Assembly (NCBI RefSeq): GCF_000590925.1
Contig: NZ_CP004372.1
Span: 1,903,001 to 1,967,000, forward strand
DNA length: 64,000 nt
Direction of reading: 5' to 3'
From: Roseibacterium elongatum DSM 19469
GTDB taxonomy: Bacteria > Pseudomonadota > Alphaproteobacteria > Rhodobacterales > Rhodobacteraceae
Position numbers and translations under genes: made by a program. Below are positions 42,930 to 52,614 of this stretch, in pieces (the stretch's first letter is position 1; each line of letters starts with the position of its first letter). Under the pieces are notes generated by a model. It searched no databases. It was not told the origin of the DNA and worked only from the letters and a program-made list of their open reading frames with translations.

Positions 42930-44099
42930 ATGCCCATCAAGAACCGCTTTGCCGAGCTTCTGCCAGAGATCACCGAATGGCGGCACGATTTCCACCGCCA
43001 TCCCGAACTGATGTACGAGGTGCACCGCACCGCCGGCGTGGTCGCGGACAAGCTGCGCGCCTTCGGCTGCGACGAGGTCGTGGAAGGCATCGGCAGGACC
43101 GGCGTCGTTGGGGTCATCAAGGGGCGCGACAGCGGCTCGGGCAAGGTCATCGCCCTGCGCGCCGATATGGATGCGCTGCCGATCCACGAGCAGACGGGCC
43201 TCGACTATGCCTCGGGCACGCCGGGTGCGATGCATGCCTGCGGGCATGACGGGCATACCTCGATGCTGCTGGGGGCGGCGAAATACCTGTCCGAGACACG
43301 CAATTTCGACGGCACCGTCGTGCTGCTGTTCCAGCCGGCGGAGGAGGGCGGGGCCGGGGCCAAGGCCATGGTCGATGACGGGGTCATGGACCGGTTCGGC
43401 GTGGACGAGGTTTTCGGAATGCACAACGCGCCCGGCGTGCCCGTCGGCACCTTTGTCACCCGCGCGGGGCCGCTTCAGGCGTCATCCGATGAATTCGACA
43501 TCATCGTCACGGGCCTTGGGGGGCACGCGGCCGAGCCGCACAAGGCGGTCGATACCACCCTTGTCGCGGCGCAGATCGTGGTGTCGTTGCACAATATCGT
43601 GTCGCGCAATGTCGACCCGCTGAACCGCGTGGTGCTAACTGTCGGCACCTTCGAGACGGACTCGGGCGCGACGAACATCATCGCCCATACCGCCAAGCTG
43701 ACCGGCACGGTCCGCTGCCTCGACCCCGACGAGCGCGACCAGATGCAGGGCCGTATCACCCGCGTGGCCGAGGGGATCGCCGCCGCCTTCGGCGCCACGG
43801 TCGAGGTCGTCTGGCACCCCGGCTACCCGGTCACCGTGAACGACGCGACCGCCGTTGAACATGCCGTCGACGCCGCCCGCGCCGTGGGCATCGAGGTCGA
43901 TGGCGACACCCGCCCCATCATGCCGTCCGAGGATTTTTCCTATATGCTCGAGGCCCGGCCCGGGGCCTATGTGTTCATCGGCAATGGCGATACCGCCATG
44001 TGCCACCACCCGAAATACAATTTCGACGACGAGGCCATCCCCTTTGGGTGCAGTTTCTTCGCCGAGATCGTTGAACGCCGCATGCCCGTGGCCAAGTAA
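42930..44099 (+). CDS. M20 amidohydrolase, paralogue 2
   Basis: A 389-residue paralogue of its neighbours with the same active-site set: HACGHDGH, FQPAEEGG, GGHAAEPH and CHHPKYNFDD. Compared with copy 1, the late segment reads MPSEDFSYML instead of MGGEDFAYML, and the residue before the final HHP is Cys, so pocket properties may differ. GAGGAG lies upstream of ATG 42930, 13 bp after the first copy. Likely specificity is N-acyl amino acids or small N-acyl peptides imported by the Opp system. Confidence 0.9.
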   Translation: MPIKNRFAELLPEITEWRHDFHRHPELMYEVHRTAGVVADKLRAFGCDEVVEGIGRTGVVGVIKGRDSGSGKVIALRADMDALPIHEQTGLDYASGTPGAMHACGHDGHTSMLLGAAKYLSETRNFDGTVVLLFQPAEEGGAGAKAMVDDGVMDRFGVDEVFGMHNAPGVPVGTFVTRAGPLQASSDEFDIIVTGLGGHAAEPHKAVDTTLVAAQIVVSLHNIVSRNVDPLNRVVLTVGTFETDSGATNIIAHTAKLTGTVRCLDPDERDQMQGRITRVAEGIAAAFGATVEVVWHPGYPVTVNDATAVEHAVDAARAVGIEVDGDTRPIMPSEDFSYMLEARPGAYVFIGNGDTAMCHHPKYNFDDEAIPFGCSFFAEIVERRMPVAK

Positions 44100-44136
44100 A
44101 AGATCAGACGCCCGCCAACAGCAAAAAGAGACCCAG

Positions 44137-45301
44137 ATGCCCGTCAAGAACCGCTTTGCCGAGATGCTGCCCGAGATCACCGAATGGCGGCGCGACATCC
44201 ACGAGAACCCCGAGATCCTGTTCGAAACCCACCGGACGGCTGCGCTGGTAGCCGACAAGCTCAAGGCGTTCGGCTGTGACGAGGTGGTGACCGGCATCGG
44301 GCGCACCGGCGTCGTCGGCATCATCAAGGGCAAGTCCGACAATTCGGGCCGCACCATCGGGTTGCGCGCCGATATGGACGCGCTGCCGATCCACGAGGAA
44401 ACGGGGCTGGACTATGCCTCGAAAACCCCCGGCGCGATGCATGCCTGCGGCCATGACGGGCACACCGCCATGCTGCTGGGCGCCGCGAAATACCTGGCCG
44501 AGACGCGCAATTTCGACGGCACGGTCGCGGTCATCTTCCAGCCCGCCGAAGAGGGCGGCGGCGGTGGCCGCGAGATGGTCGATGACGGCATGATGGACCG
44601 ATGGTCCATCGACGAGGTCTACGGCATGCACAACTGGCCGGGCGTGCCCACGGGCAGTTTCGCCATTCGCCCCGGCGCGTTCTTCGCCGCCGCCGACCTG
44701 TTCGAAATCAACGTCACCGGCCGGGGCGGCCATGCCGCCAAACCCCATGACACGATCGACACCACGGTCGTGGCCAGCCATATCGTTCTGGCCCTGCAAA
44801 CCATCGCCAGCCGCAACGTCGACCCGGTGAAACAGGTGGTCGTCTCGGTCACCAGCTTCGAGACGGGCAGCCATGCCCACAACGTCATTCCCGAAACGGT
44901 GAAGATGAAGGGCACGGTCCGCACGCTGGACCCCGAGGTGCAGGACCTGACCGAGGCGCGCATGAAAGAGATCGTCGAGGGGACGGCGGCCACCTTCGGT
45001 GCCAAGGCCGAACTGGTCTACAAGCGCAACTACCCGGTCATGGTCAACTCGGACGAGCAGACCGCGTTCGCCGCCGAGGTCGCGCGCGACATTGCCGGCG
45101 CGTGTGACGAGGCCCCGCTGGTCATGGGCGGCGAGGATTTCGCCTTCATGCTGAACGCGCGCCCCGGTGCTTACATCCTTGTCGGGAACGGCGACACCGC
45201 GACTGGTCCACCATCCGAAATACAACTTCAACGACGAGGCGATCCCGGCGGGCTGTTCCTGGCTGGCCGAGGTGGTCGAACGGCGCATGCCGGCTGCTTA
45301 A
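44137..45301 (+). pseudogene. M20 amidohydrolase, paralogue 3, with a +1 frameshift near the C-terminus
   Basis: The third copy shows intact HACGHDGH, FQPAEEGG and GGHAAKPH motifs and the MGGEDFAFML segment. After VGNGDTA the frame is lost at about 45198-45205: the current frame reads TGPPSEIQ and continues to 45528. One base fewer gives LVHHPKYNFNDEAIPAGCSWLAEVVERRMPAA and a TAA at 45299-45301, matching its siblings exactly. The intact protein would have about 387 residues. The shifted product would lose the last metal-binding His. An extra A at 45202 is the simplest explanation. Confidence 0.85.
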
Positions 45302-45368
45302 TGCCGGCCTCGGCCGGGGTCGGCATGGCCTCGGCCCCGGGCGTGCCCCGTCATGCCGGGCCGGGGGA

Positions 45369-45869
45369 TCACGCCGCGGGACGGTGCGGGATCGGGCGCA
45401 ACACCCTGTCCAGACCGAGGAAGGCCGCCAGGCCCGCGACCAGCAGGCCCGGCGTGACCAGCGGGTGCCACATCAGCCGCGCGAACGGTTCCCACCAGCC
45501 CCAATCGGTGCCGAAATGCAGGCGATAGCCGGATGCGACGCCGACAAGCGACCAGCAGAATTGCAGCGTCCAGAAACCTGCCCCGATCAGCATCCGGGAC
45601 CGGCCCTGCACCCAGATCACGCCGATGATGGCAAAGGCCATGGCCGCGCCGATGGCCTTGGCGACCTGCCCCGACACCACGACCTCGACCGTCAGGCAGG
45701 GCGGGGCGGCGCAGAGCGCTGTGGACGGCTCGATCAAGTCATGGCCCTGACCGCCGAAGACGAAGAACTCGTGCCCCATCAGAGCGGCGAAAAGGCTCAG
45801 GGCGCCCGCGATGGACAAGGCAAACGCCGCCCGCAACCGGCCGGCTGACGGCTCTGCTTCGTCAGCCAC
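45369..45869 (-). CDS. Hypothetical membrane protein with about four helices
   Basis: A 166-residue inner-membrane protein not recognised by family. Hydrophobic segments lie near 14-32 ([21 protein letters not shown]), 72-88 ([16 protein letters not shown]), 95-113 ([19 protein letters not shown]) and 136-155 ([21 protein letters not shown]). Two cysteines in the first loop ([13 protein letters not shown]) could form a periplasmic disulfide. It starts with GTG 45869, overlapping the moaA stop by eight bases, and so is translated with moaA. Whether it serves molybdenum cofactor metabolism is unknown. Confidence 0.72.
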   Translation of the reverse strand: MADEAEPSAGRLRAAFALSIAGALSLFAALMGHEFFVFGGQGHDLIEPSTALCAAPPCLTVEVVVSGQVAKAIGAAMAFAIIGVIWVQGRSRMLIGAGFWTLQFCWSLVGVASGYRLHFGTDWGWWEPFARLMWHPLVTPGLLVAGLAAFLGLDRVLRPIPHRPAA

Positions 45870-46872
45870 CTGTATGGCTCATGTGGCGACTGACCTGGCC
45901 ATCGACCGTCTGGCGGGAGTAGTCGAAATCATGTCCTTTCGGCTTGAGCCGGATGGCGGCGCGAATGGCCTCTTCCAGCGGCGCATCCTCGCCGGAGGCG
46001 CGCAGGGGCGCGCGCAGGTCGGCCATGTCCTCCTGCCCGAGGCACATGTACAACTCGCCCGTACAGGTCAGGCGCACCCGGTTGCAGCTTTCGCAGAAGT
46101 TATGCGTGAGCGGCGTGATGAACCCGATCTTTTGTCCGGTCTCCTGCAATTGAACATACCGCGCCGGCCCGCCCGTCCGCTCGGCCAGGTCGATCAGGGA
46201 AAAGCGTTCGGCCAGACGCGCGCGCAGATCCTTGAGCGACCAGTACTGGTCCAATCGATCCTCATTGCCGAGATCGCCCATCGGCATGACCTCGATAAAG
46301 GTCAGGTCCATGTCCCGCTTGGCGCACCACTCCTGCAAGGTGAACAATTCGTCCTCGTTGACGCCTTTCAGGGCCACGGCGTTGATCTTGACCCGCAGGC
46401 CCGCGTCCTGGGCGGCGTCGATCCCCTCCAGCACCTGTGTCAGGCGACCCCAGCGGGTGATGTCCGCGAATTTCCGGTCGTCCAGGGTGTCGAGCGACAC
46501 ATTCACCCGCCGCACGCCGGCGGCATGAAGCGGCGCGGCGAACTTGGCCAGCTGGCTGCCATTGGTGGTCAGCGTCAGTTCCTTCAGCGCGCCCGAGTCC
46601 AGATGCCGCGTCATGGCCTGAAAGAAGGTCATGATATCACGGCGGACCAGCGGCTCGCCCCCGGTGATGCGCAGCTTTTCCACACCCAGCCGGATGAAGG
46701 TCGAACACATCCGGTCCAACTCCTCCAGCGTCAGCAACTCTTTCTTTGGCAGAAAGGTCATGTTCTCGGACATGCAATAGACACAGCGAAAATCGCAACG
46801 GTCGGTGACCGAGACGCGCAGATAGGTGATCGCGCGCGCGAACGGGTCGATGAGGGGGGCGGTCGTTTCCAT
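45862..46872 (-). CDS. moaA: GTP 3',8-cyclase
   Basis: A 336-residue radical-SAM enzyme that, with MoaC, converts GTP to cyclic pyranopterin monophosphate, the first step of molybdenum cofactor synthesis. The SAM-binding [4Fe-4S] cluster uses Cys26, Cys30 and Cys33 (CDFRCVYC). The second cluster, which holds GTP, uses Cys260, Cys263 and Cys277. The essential Gly-Gly C-terminus is present (SHTGG). The iorAB-type hydroxylase at 31.8-34.5 kb needs this cofactor. It is divergent from the lipoprotein gene. Confidence 0.97.
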   Translation of the reverse strand: METTAPLIDPFARAITYLRVSVTDRCDFRCVYCMSENMTFLPKKELLTLEELDRMCSTFIRLGVEKLRITGGEPLVRRDIMTFFQAMTRHLDSGALKELTLTTNGSQLAKFAAPLHAAGVRRVNVSLDTLDDRKFADITRWGRLTQVLEGIDAAQDAGLRVKINAVALKGVNEDELFTLQEWCAKRDMDLTFIEVMPMGDLGNEDRLDQYWSLKDLRARLAERFSLIDLAERTGGPARYVQLQETGQKIGFITPLTHNFCESCNRVRLTCTGELYMCLGQEDMADLRAPLRASGEDAPLEEAIRAAIRLKPKGHDFDYSRQTVDGQVSRHMSHTGG

Positions 46873-46962
46873 GCGCGAAGACTAGGTAGAGCGTGCCCGC
46901 CCCGCAAGGGGATCGATTGCAGTGGTTGATCGTGCGGGCCAAATCACACTAGGGTTCGTGCC

Positions 46963-47423
46963 ATGATGACGCGCTCTCTTTCCCTGGTTTTCGTGCTGGC
47001 CCTGGCCGGCTGTGGCGGTGGCGGCCTCGGCGGCGGCCTGTTTGGTGGCGGCGATGGCGGCGGCCTGTTCGGGCGCGGCGAAGACGAGGCGCCGGTGGCG
47101 GTGGGCCCGGCCGCCGTGGACCGCCCGCCGGCGAGATGGCCGCCGGTGCCCCCAGCAACCCGGCCGGCGATGGCCAGTTCCGCGGCCTGACGGTTGCCAG
47201 TCTGGGCGATGCGACGCGTCCCGGCCTCTGGATCGAGACGCCGCTGGTCACCGAGGAGGGACCGGGCCGCGTGATCGCGCCGGACGGGACGGTCGTGGCG
47301 ATGACGCTGATCCCCTCGGGCGGCGAACGCGGATCGGGCTCGCGCCTGTCCTTGCAGGCCATGCAGGCGCTGGGCATCGCCCTGACCGATCTGCCGACGG
47401 TGACCGTTCTGTCGGATGGCTGA
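46963..47423 (+). pseudogene. Rhodobacteraceae-type lipoprotein, interrupted by a frameshift
   Basis: The first part encodes a lipoprotein signal (MMTRSLSLVFVLALAGC, lipobox Cys17) and a Gly-rich stretch, then shifts out of frame near 47120-47134 and stops at 47190. The continuation (PAGEMAAGAPSNP, then ASLGDATRPGLWIETPLV, DLIP-like MTLIPSGG, SRLSLQAMQALGIALTDLPTV) is in a frame reached by adding one base. The joined protein, about 153 residues, resembles a Rhodobacteraceae lipoprotein often mislabelled D-galactarate dehydratase. One missing base in the CGCCCGCCGG stretch is the simplest cause. The stop overlaps the acyl-CoA synthetase start by eight bases. Confidence 0.75.
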
Positions 47424-49056
47424 TCTTCTGTCGGATCGGCGCCTCTTTGCGCGACCTGCGCGGGGCCGTGCCGATTGGCAGAAACTGCGCGGCGGCTTTC
47501 AGTGGCGGGTGCCTTCGGCGATGAATATCGCCGATCTGTGCTGCGATGCCTGGGCGGCGCTGGCCCCCGATCGCGCGGCGGTCATCCATGTGACGGCCGA
47601 AGGCGCGCGCGAGGTCTGGACCTATGGCGACCTGAAACGCGCCTCGGATCGGCTGGCGGCAGCGATGGCCGCGGCGGGGATCATGCGCGGCGACCGCGTT
47701 GCGGTCTTGATGGCGCAGCATCCGGCCGTCTTGATCACGCATTTCGCGGCGATGAAACTGGGGGCGGTCTCGCTGCCCCTGTTCACCTTGTTCGGCGAGG
47801 ATGCGCTGCGCTATCGCCTTGCGGATTCCGGTGCGCGGGCGATCGTCTGCGATGCGGCGCAGATCGACAAGGTGACGGGGTTGCGGCCCCAACTGCCTGC
47901 GCTCGATCTGATCATATCGACAGGGCAGGGCGCAGCCCCGGTGCGCGCGCTGGACGATATCCTCGACACACCGGCCCCCGGGTTTCGGCCCGTCCCCACC
48001 GATGCCGAGGATCCGGCCGTGATGATCTACACCTCGGGCACCACGGGTGACCCGAAAGGCGTGTTGCATGCGCATCGCTTCCTGTACGGGCATCTGCCCT
48101 GCATGGAACTGTCGCAAAACTGGTTCCCGCAGACAGGCGATGTGGGCTGGACCCCCGCCGACTGGGCATGGATCGGCGGGCTGATGGACATGGCGATGCC
48201 GTGTCTGTTTTACGGTGTGCCGCTGGTCAGTCACAGATTTGCGAAATTCGACAGCGACGCGGCGCTGCGTCTTATGGCGCAAGAGGGCGTGACCAACGCC
48301 TTCATTCCGCCGACAGCGTTGCGGATGATGCACGCGGCCGTCGTGCCGGACGATCTGCGCTTGCGGGCCATCGGCTCAGGGGGGGAGCCTTTGGGTGCCG
48401 ATCTGCTGGACTGGGGGCGGGCGCGGCTGCGCTGTCCGATCAACGAGTTCTACGGCCAGACCGAGGCGAACCTTGTCATCGCCTCCTGCGACCGGATGAT
48501 GGACCGTGTGCCGGGCGCGATGGGCCTGCCGGTTCCCGGCCATGAGGTCGCCGTGCTTGGCCCCGGCGATACGCCCGTTGCCGCCGGCGAGGTCGGCGAG
48601 GTCTGCGTGCGCGCGCCCGACCCAGTGATGTTCCTTGAATACTGGGGCAAGCCCGAGGCGACCCAAGACAAGGTCATCGACGGCTGGCTGCGCACGGGCG
48701 ATCTGGCCCTGCTGCGCGAGGATGGTCAGATGGTGTTTCATGCGCGCGACGATGACATCATCACCAGCGCCGGCTACCGCATCGGCCCGGTCGAGATCGA
48801 GCAGGCGCTGGTCGCGCATCCCGATGTGGTGATGGCGGCGGTCGTGGGCGCGCCGGACCCTGTGCGCACGCAGGTCGTGGTCGCCCATGTCGTGTTGCGC
48901 GACGGGGCCGAATGGTCGGGCCTGCCCGAACGCCTGAAGGCGCTGGTGCGCGACAAGGTGTCGGCGCATGTGGTGCCGCGCAAGATCTACCGCGCCGAGA
49001 CCCTGCCGATGACGGCAACCGGCAAGATCCTGCGCCGCGCCCTGCGCGAGGGGTGA
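47416..49056 (+). CDS. AMP-binding acyl-CoA synthetase (medium-chain type)
   Basis: A 546-residue acid:CoA ligase. The phosphate-binding loop is YTSGTTGDPKG near 212-222, with the adenylate segments NEFYGQTEAN, GWLRTGDLAL and the hinge HARDDDIITSAGYRIGP; the catalytic lysine is in TATGKILRR at the end. The opening GGFQWRVPSAMNIADLCCDAWAA resembles medium-chain acyl-CoA synthetases. Possible substrates include medium-chain or aromatic acids. The start overlaps the lipoprotein stop (ATGGCTGA), and a double hairpin terminator follows. Confidence 0.9.
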   Translation: MADLLSDRRLFARPARGRADWQKLRGGFQWRVPSAMNIADLCCDAWAALAPDRAAVIHVTAEGAREVWTYGDLKRASDRLAAAMAAAGIMRGDRVAVLMAQHPAVLITHFAAMKLGAVSLPLFTLFGEDALRYRLADSGARAIVCDAAQIDKVTGLRPQLPALDLIISTGQGAAPVRALDDILDTPAPGFRPVPTDAEDPAVMIYTSGTTGDPKGVLHAHRFLYGHLPCMELSQNWFPQTGDVGWTPADWAWIGGLMDMAMPCLFYGVPLVSHRFAKFDSDAALRLMAQEGVTNAFIPPTALRMMHAAVVPDDLRLRAIGSGGEPLGADLLDWGRARLRCPINEFYGQTEANLVIASCDRMMDRVPGAMGLPVPGHEVAVLGPGDTPVAAGEVGEVCVRAPDPVMFLEYWGKPEATQDKVIDGWLRTGDLALLREDGQMVFHARDDDIITSAGYRIGPVEIEQALVAHPDVVMAAVVGAPDPVRTQVVVAHVVLRDGAEWSGLPERLKALVRDKVSAHVVPRKIYRAETLPMTATGKILRRALREG

Positions 49057-49058
49057 GG

Positions 49059-49103
49059 GCCGGAAAACGCGAGTTTTCCGGCCGTTTTCCTTTCGGAAAA
49101 CGG
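49059..49103. terminator. Two tandem hairpins, bidirectional terminator
   Basis: GCCGGAAAAC/GTTTTCCGGC (49059-49082, loop GCGA) is followed by CCGTTTTCC/GGAAAACGG (49082-49103, loop TTTC). Both stems carry T and A runs on their flanks, so they can stop the plus-strand synthetase and the convergent DUF3422 gene. Confidence 0.8.
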
Positions 49104-49121
49104 TGCTCCGCAGACCTTTGC

Positions 49122-50405
49122 CTATTTCTCCATCGACCGGCGGATCGAATGCACCACCAGCCAGACGGCCAGGATGGTGGGCAGCACGGCCAGCGCGGTG
49201 AGGATCGCCTTGGACAGCCCAAGCGGCTCGGCCAGGGGCCCGAGCAGATACACGACAAGGTTGACCGCGTAATAGCTGATGGCCACGACCGACAGGCCCT
49301 CGACCGTCTTTTGCAGGCGCAACTGCATGTCCGACCGCCTGTCCATGGAGGCCAGCAATTCCTGGTTTTGCGCCGAGCGGTCGACATCGACCTGCGTCCG
49401 CAACAGATCGCCCGCGCGGATCGCCCGGTTGGTCATCTGGTAGAGACGGGTTTCCGTGGCCTTCACCGTTCGCATCGACGGGTCGAAGCGCCGGGTCATG
49501 AATTCGCCGAAGGTCTGGCGCCCCTTGAACCGCTCTTCGCGCAACACCTCGATCCGCTGGCTGACCAGCGCGTCATAGGCCCCCGTCGCCCCGAACCGGA
49601 ATGCGCTTTGGGTCTGGAGCTGTTCCAGCTCGGCTGCGATGCCCAGCAGTTGCTGCAGGGTTTCGTCCGGTTTGGACAGGTGGCCGTTCATGTCACTGAC
49701 CAGATGCGACAGGGCCTCGTCGATCTCGCCCATGCGCCGCGACAATTCGTGGGCGTGCGGCAGGCCCAGCATCGACATGGTCTTGTAGGTCTCGACCTCG
49801 CAGATGCGCTGGACGATGCGGCCCAGCCGGCGATGGCCGGTATCGGGGCGGGTGAAGACGGCAAACCGCATGTGCCCCGAAGTGTCGATGCGGAAATCAC
49901 CGGCCACCACGGCACTGTCATCCAGCACCTTGCTGACCGCCAGGCTTTCGGGAACGAACCAGTCATGCAGCGTGGTCTCGACGCTGTCCTCGTCCTCGGG
50001 CATCGGCAGAAACATCAGATGCGCCGAGGTGATGTGCGCGCCGGGGGCCTCGCTCAGCCACTCGTCGGGAAAGACCTCCCATGCGGTCGGGTCAAAGGGC
50101 CGCGAGGTGCCGTTATCCAGAAACGCGGTATAGGTGACAAACTCGGTATGCTGTTCCCATTTCAGGCGAAACTTGCCCAGATCGCCGAAATAATGCGTCG
50201 CATCGGGTTTCGGGTGCTGGGCGCCAAACCGGTCGAGCAAGGCGATCAGATGCGCGCGGTCCCGCGCGCGGTCCCGTTTCGCGGCGTCTTTCGGTTGCTT
50301 GATGGCGAAATACACGGCCTGCCCCGGTGCCGCCAGCGACGGGAATGGGCGGGCGTGCAACTCGTTGGCAAGCTTGTAACGAAGCGGATGATCTTCGAGG
50401 GGCAT
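49122..50405 (-). CDS. DUF3422 family membrane protein
   Basis: A 427-residue protein of the DUF3422 family, found across proteobacteria and without a known role. The N-terminal part is soluble (HPLRYKLANELHARPF opening, FRLKWEQHTEFVTYT), the middle is helical with coiled-coil character (about 230-370), and two membrane helices close the protein (VVAISYYAVNLVVYLLGPLAE and ILTALAVLPTILAVWLVV). The topology recalls CorA-type or CHAD-like membrane proteins, but that is only a resemblance. ATG 50405 gives the family start. It is a single-gene unit. Confidence 0.87.
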   Translation of the reverse strand: MPLEDHPLRYKLANELHARPFPSLAAPGQAVYFAIKQPKDAAKRDRARDRAHLIALLDRFGAQHPKPDATHYFGDLGKFRLKWEQHTEFVTYTAFLDNGTSRPFDPTAWEVFPDEWLSEAPGAHITSAHLMFLPMPEDEDSVETTLHDWFVPESLAVSKVLDDSAVVAGDFRIDTSGHMRFAVFTRPDTGHRRLGRIVQRICEVETYKTMSMLGLPHAHELSRRMGEIDEALSHLVSDMNGHLSKPDETLQQLLGIAAELEQLQTQSAFRFGATGAYDALVSQRIEVLREERFKGRQTFGEFMTRRFDPSMRTVKATETRLYQMTNRAIRAGDLLRTQVDVDRSAQNQELLASMDRRSDMQLRLQKTVEGLSVVAISYYAVNLVVYLLGPLAEPLGLSKAILTALAVLPTILAVWLVVHSIRRSMEK

Positions 50406-50595
50406 GGGCGGTCTTTCGTCGGGCGTTGGTCGAGAGATATCGTTTTCTGCACCTGCGTAAACGCAAAAACGTAAATATTCCGGCAGCTTGGCTGCATACG
50501 GTCGCATGCGGCCAGGCCAGAGACCTGAATACCCTAGCATAATCCGACGAGCGGGTGCGCTGCGGCGCTTTCGCCGCGCCGCAGCGTCGCGCGGT

Positions 50596-51789
50596 TCAGG
50601 TCACGCGCTGGCGTGCCTGATGCGCCGGGTTCTCGTATTCCTGCTTGGTCAGCACGGCGGCGATATGCGCGATGGCGGCGTCCACCTCGGCCTCGCCGAT
50701 ATAAAGCGGGGTGAAGCCGAACCGCATGATGTCGGGCGCGCGGAAATCGCCGATGACCCCGCGCGCGATCAGGGCCTGCATCGCCGCATAGCCATGCGCA
50801 AAGCGGAAGGAGACCTGGCTGCCGCGCCTGGCCGGATCGCGGGGCGAGGCAAGCGTCAGGGCCGGGCAGCGGGCCTCGACCCCGGCGATGAACCGTTCGG
50901 ACAATTCGATCGAGCGGGCGCGCACATCCGACATGGCCACCCCGTCCCAGACATCCAGCGCGGCCTCGAGGATGCGCATCTGGATGATGGCGGGGGTGCC
51001 CACACGCATCCGGGCGATGCCGGGCGCGGGCCGGTAGCCGTCTTCGAAATCGAAGGGCGCGGCGTGGCCCAGCCATCCGTTCAGGACGGTCGCGGCGGTA
51101 TCGGCGTGGTGCGGCGCGACATAGATGAAAGCCGGGCTGCCCGGCCCGCCGTTGAGATACTTGTAGGTGCAGCCGACGGCGAAATCGGCCCGCGCGGCGG
51201 CAAGATCGACCTCGATCGCGCCGGCGGAGTGGGCAAGGTCCCAGACGGTGACGATCCCAAGCGCATGGGCCTTTTCGGTCAGGGCCGCCATGTCATGCAG
51301 ACGCCCGGTGCGGTAATCGACCTCTGTCAGCATCAGGACGCCGACATCCTCGGTCAGATTGGCCTCGACCTCTTCGGGGGCGACGACGCGCAGGGCCCTG
51401 TCGCCGGCGAGGTTTTCCACCAGCCCCTGGGCCATGTAGAGGTCGGAGGGGAAATTGCCCGTATCGCTCAGGATCACGCGCCGGTCGGTCATGGCGCAGG
51501 CGGCGGCGAGGGCCTGAAACAGGCGGATCGACAGGGTGTCGCCCACGACAACCTGTCCTGCCTCGGCGCCGATCAGCTTTGCGATCCGATCGCCGAGCGC
51601 CTCGGGCAGGGCCATCCAGCCCGCGCGGTTCCAGCCGGTGATGACCATGTCACCCCATTCTTCGAACAGGACGCGGCGGCTGGCGGTCTCGGCGCCGCGC
51701 GGCAGCGGCCCCAGCGAATTGCCGTCAAGGTAGATCATCTGAGGCGATAGGCGGAACTGGGCCCGTGTGGCCTTGAAATCCGTGGTCAT
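50596..51789 (-). CDS. kynU: Kynureninase
   Basis: A 397-residue PLP enzyme that splits kynurenine into anthranilate and alanine in tryptophan breakdown. The PLP-binding Lys210 is in CTYKYLNGGPG, the conserved VWDLAHSAG lies at 182-190, and YLDGNSLGPLP opens the protein. Length is typical. It lies 63 bp downstream of the SDR gene on the same strand, probably one unit. Genes for tryptophan dioxygenase and formamidase are not in the window. Confidence 0.96.
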   Translation of the reverse strand: MTTDFKATRAQFRLSPQMIYLDGNSLGPLPRGAETASRRVLFEEWGDMVITGWNRAGWMALPEALGDRIAKLIGAEAGQVVVGDTLSIRLFQALAAACAMTDRRVILSDTGNFPSDLYMAQGLVENLAGDRALRVVAPEEVEANLTEDVGVLMLTEVDYRTGRLHDMAALTEKAHALGIVTVWDLAHSAGAIEVDLAAARADFAVGCTYKYLNGGPGSPAFIYVAPHHADTAATVLNGWLGHAAPFDFEDGYRPAPGIARMRVGTPAIIQMRILEAALDVWDGVAMSDVRARSIELSERFIAGVEARCPALTLASPRDPARRGSQVSFRFAHGYAAMQALIARGVIGDFRAPDIMRFGFTPLYIGEAEVDAAIAHIAAVLTKQEYENPAHQARQRVT

Positions 51790-51852
51790 GGATAGTGTCT
51801 CCTTCCGGGCCTATCGGTGGCCCCGCCCGGCGGCAACGTCAAGCGCCGTCAC

Positions 51853-52614
51853 TCAGGTGACGTGACCACCGGCGATCTGGATGGCCTGCCCGTTCACGCT
51901 GCGCGCGCCATCCGAACACAGCCACAGCGCCGCCGCGGTCACCTCGTCCGTCGACAAAAGCTGCTTGTGCCGGTTGCCGCGCGCCAGATAGGCGCGGGCG
52001 TCGGCGTCGGAAATGCCCTTGGCCTCGGCGATCTGGGCCGCGTTGCGCGTGACGATGGGCGTGTCGACATAGCCCGGGCAGAGCGCGTTGAAGGTGACGG
52101 CGCCCCCCATGTATTCTTCGGACAGGCCGCGGACGATGCCCACGACCGCATGTTTCGAGGCAGTGTAGGCAATCGCCCCCTTCAGCCCGCGCAGACCCGC
52201 AATCGACGAGATGGCCACCATGCGGCCCCAGTCACCCGGCCCCAATGTGGCCAGCGCCGCCTGAAACGTCACGAAGACACCGTCCACATTCGTCGCCATG
52301 ATCCTTCGCCAATGCTCAGGCGACGCCGTGGCAAAGGGGGCCCCCTCGGCGATGCCGGCATTCGCCACGCAAATGGCGACCGGCCCGCGGGCCTGTGCGG
52401 CCGCGGCGATGCCGTCGCGAACCGAGGCGTCGTTCGCGACATCCATCTGCAGGGGATGCAGGCGCGGGGTTTCATCGGCGACCTGTTGCAACCGCGCGAG
52501 GTTGCGGCCGGTGATCGTGACCTCGGCGCCTTCGGCGGCCAGCGCGCGGGCGATATCCAGGCCGATCCCCGTGCCGCCGCCCGTGATCAGGGCGTGGCGT
52601 CCGTGATGTTGCAT
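51853..52614 (-). CDS. Short-chain dehydrogenase/reductase
   Basis: A 253-residue NAD(P)-dependent oxidoreductase. The cofactor loop TGGGTGIG is at 11-18, NAG at 85-87, and the catalytic Ser136/137, Tyr150 and Lys154 are intact (ISSIAG, AYTASK). It resembles 3-hydroxybutyrate or 3-oxoacyl-type reductases; in roseobacters similar genes sit beside kynU in anthranilate-related clusters, so a role downstream of kynurenine is possible. ATG 52614 was chosen by the family start. It is divergent from pntA. Confidence 0.88.
   Translation of the reverse strand: MQHHGRHALITGGGTGIGLDIARALAAEGAEVTITGRNLARLQQVADETPRLHPLQMDVANDASVRDGIAAAAQARGPVAICVANAGIAEGAPFATASPEHWRRIMATNVDGVFVTFQAALATLGPGDWGRMVAISSIAGLRGLKGAIAYTASKHAVVGIVRGLSEEYMGGAVTFNALCPGYVDTPIVTRNAAQIAEAKGISDADARAYLARGNRHKQLLSTDEVTAAALWLCSDGARSVNGQAIQIAGGHVT

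Noticed and set aside
47416..52614. Acyl-CoA synthetase, kynU and SDR as one anthranilate-CoA breakdown cluster
   Set aside because: The synthetase lies on the other strand behind a terminator and the DUF3422 gene, and its sequence looks more like a medium-chain acyl-CoA synthetase than a 2-aminobenzoate-CoA ligase.
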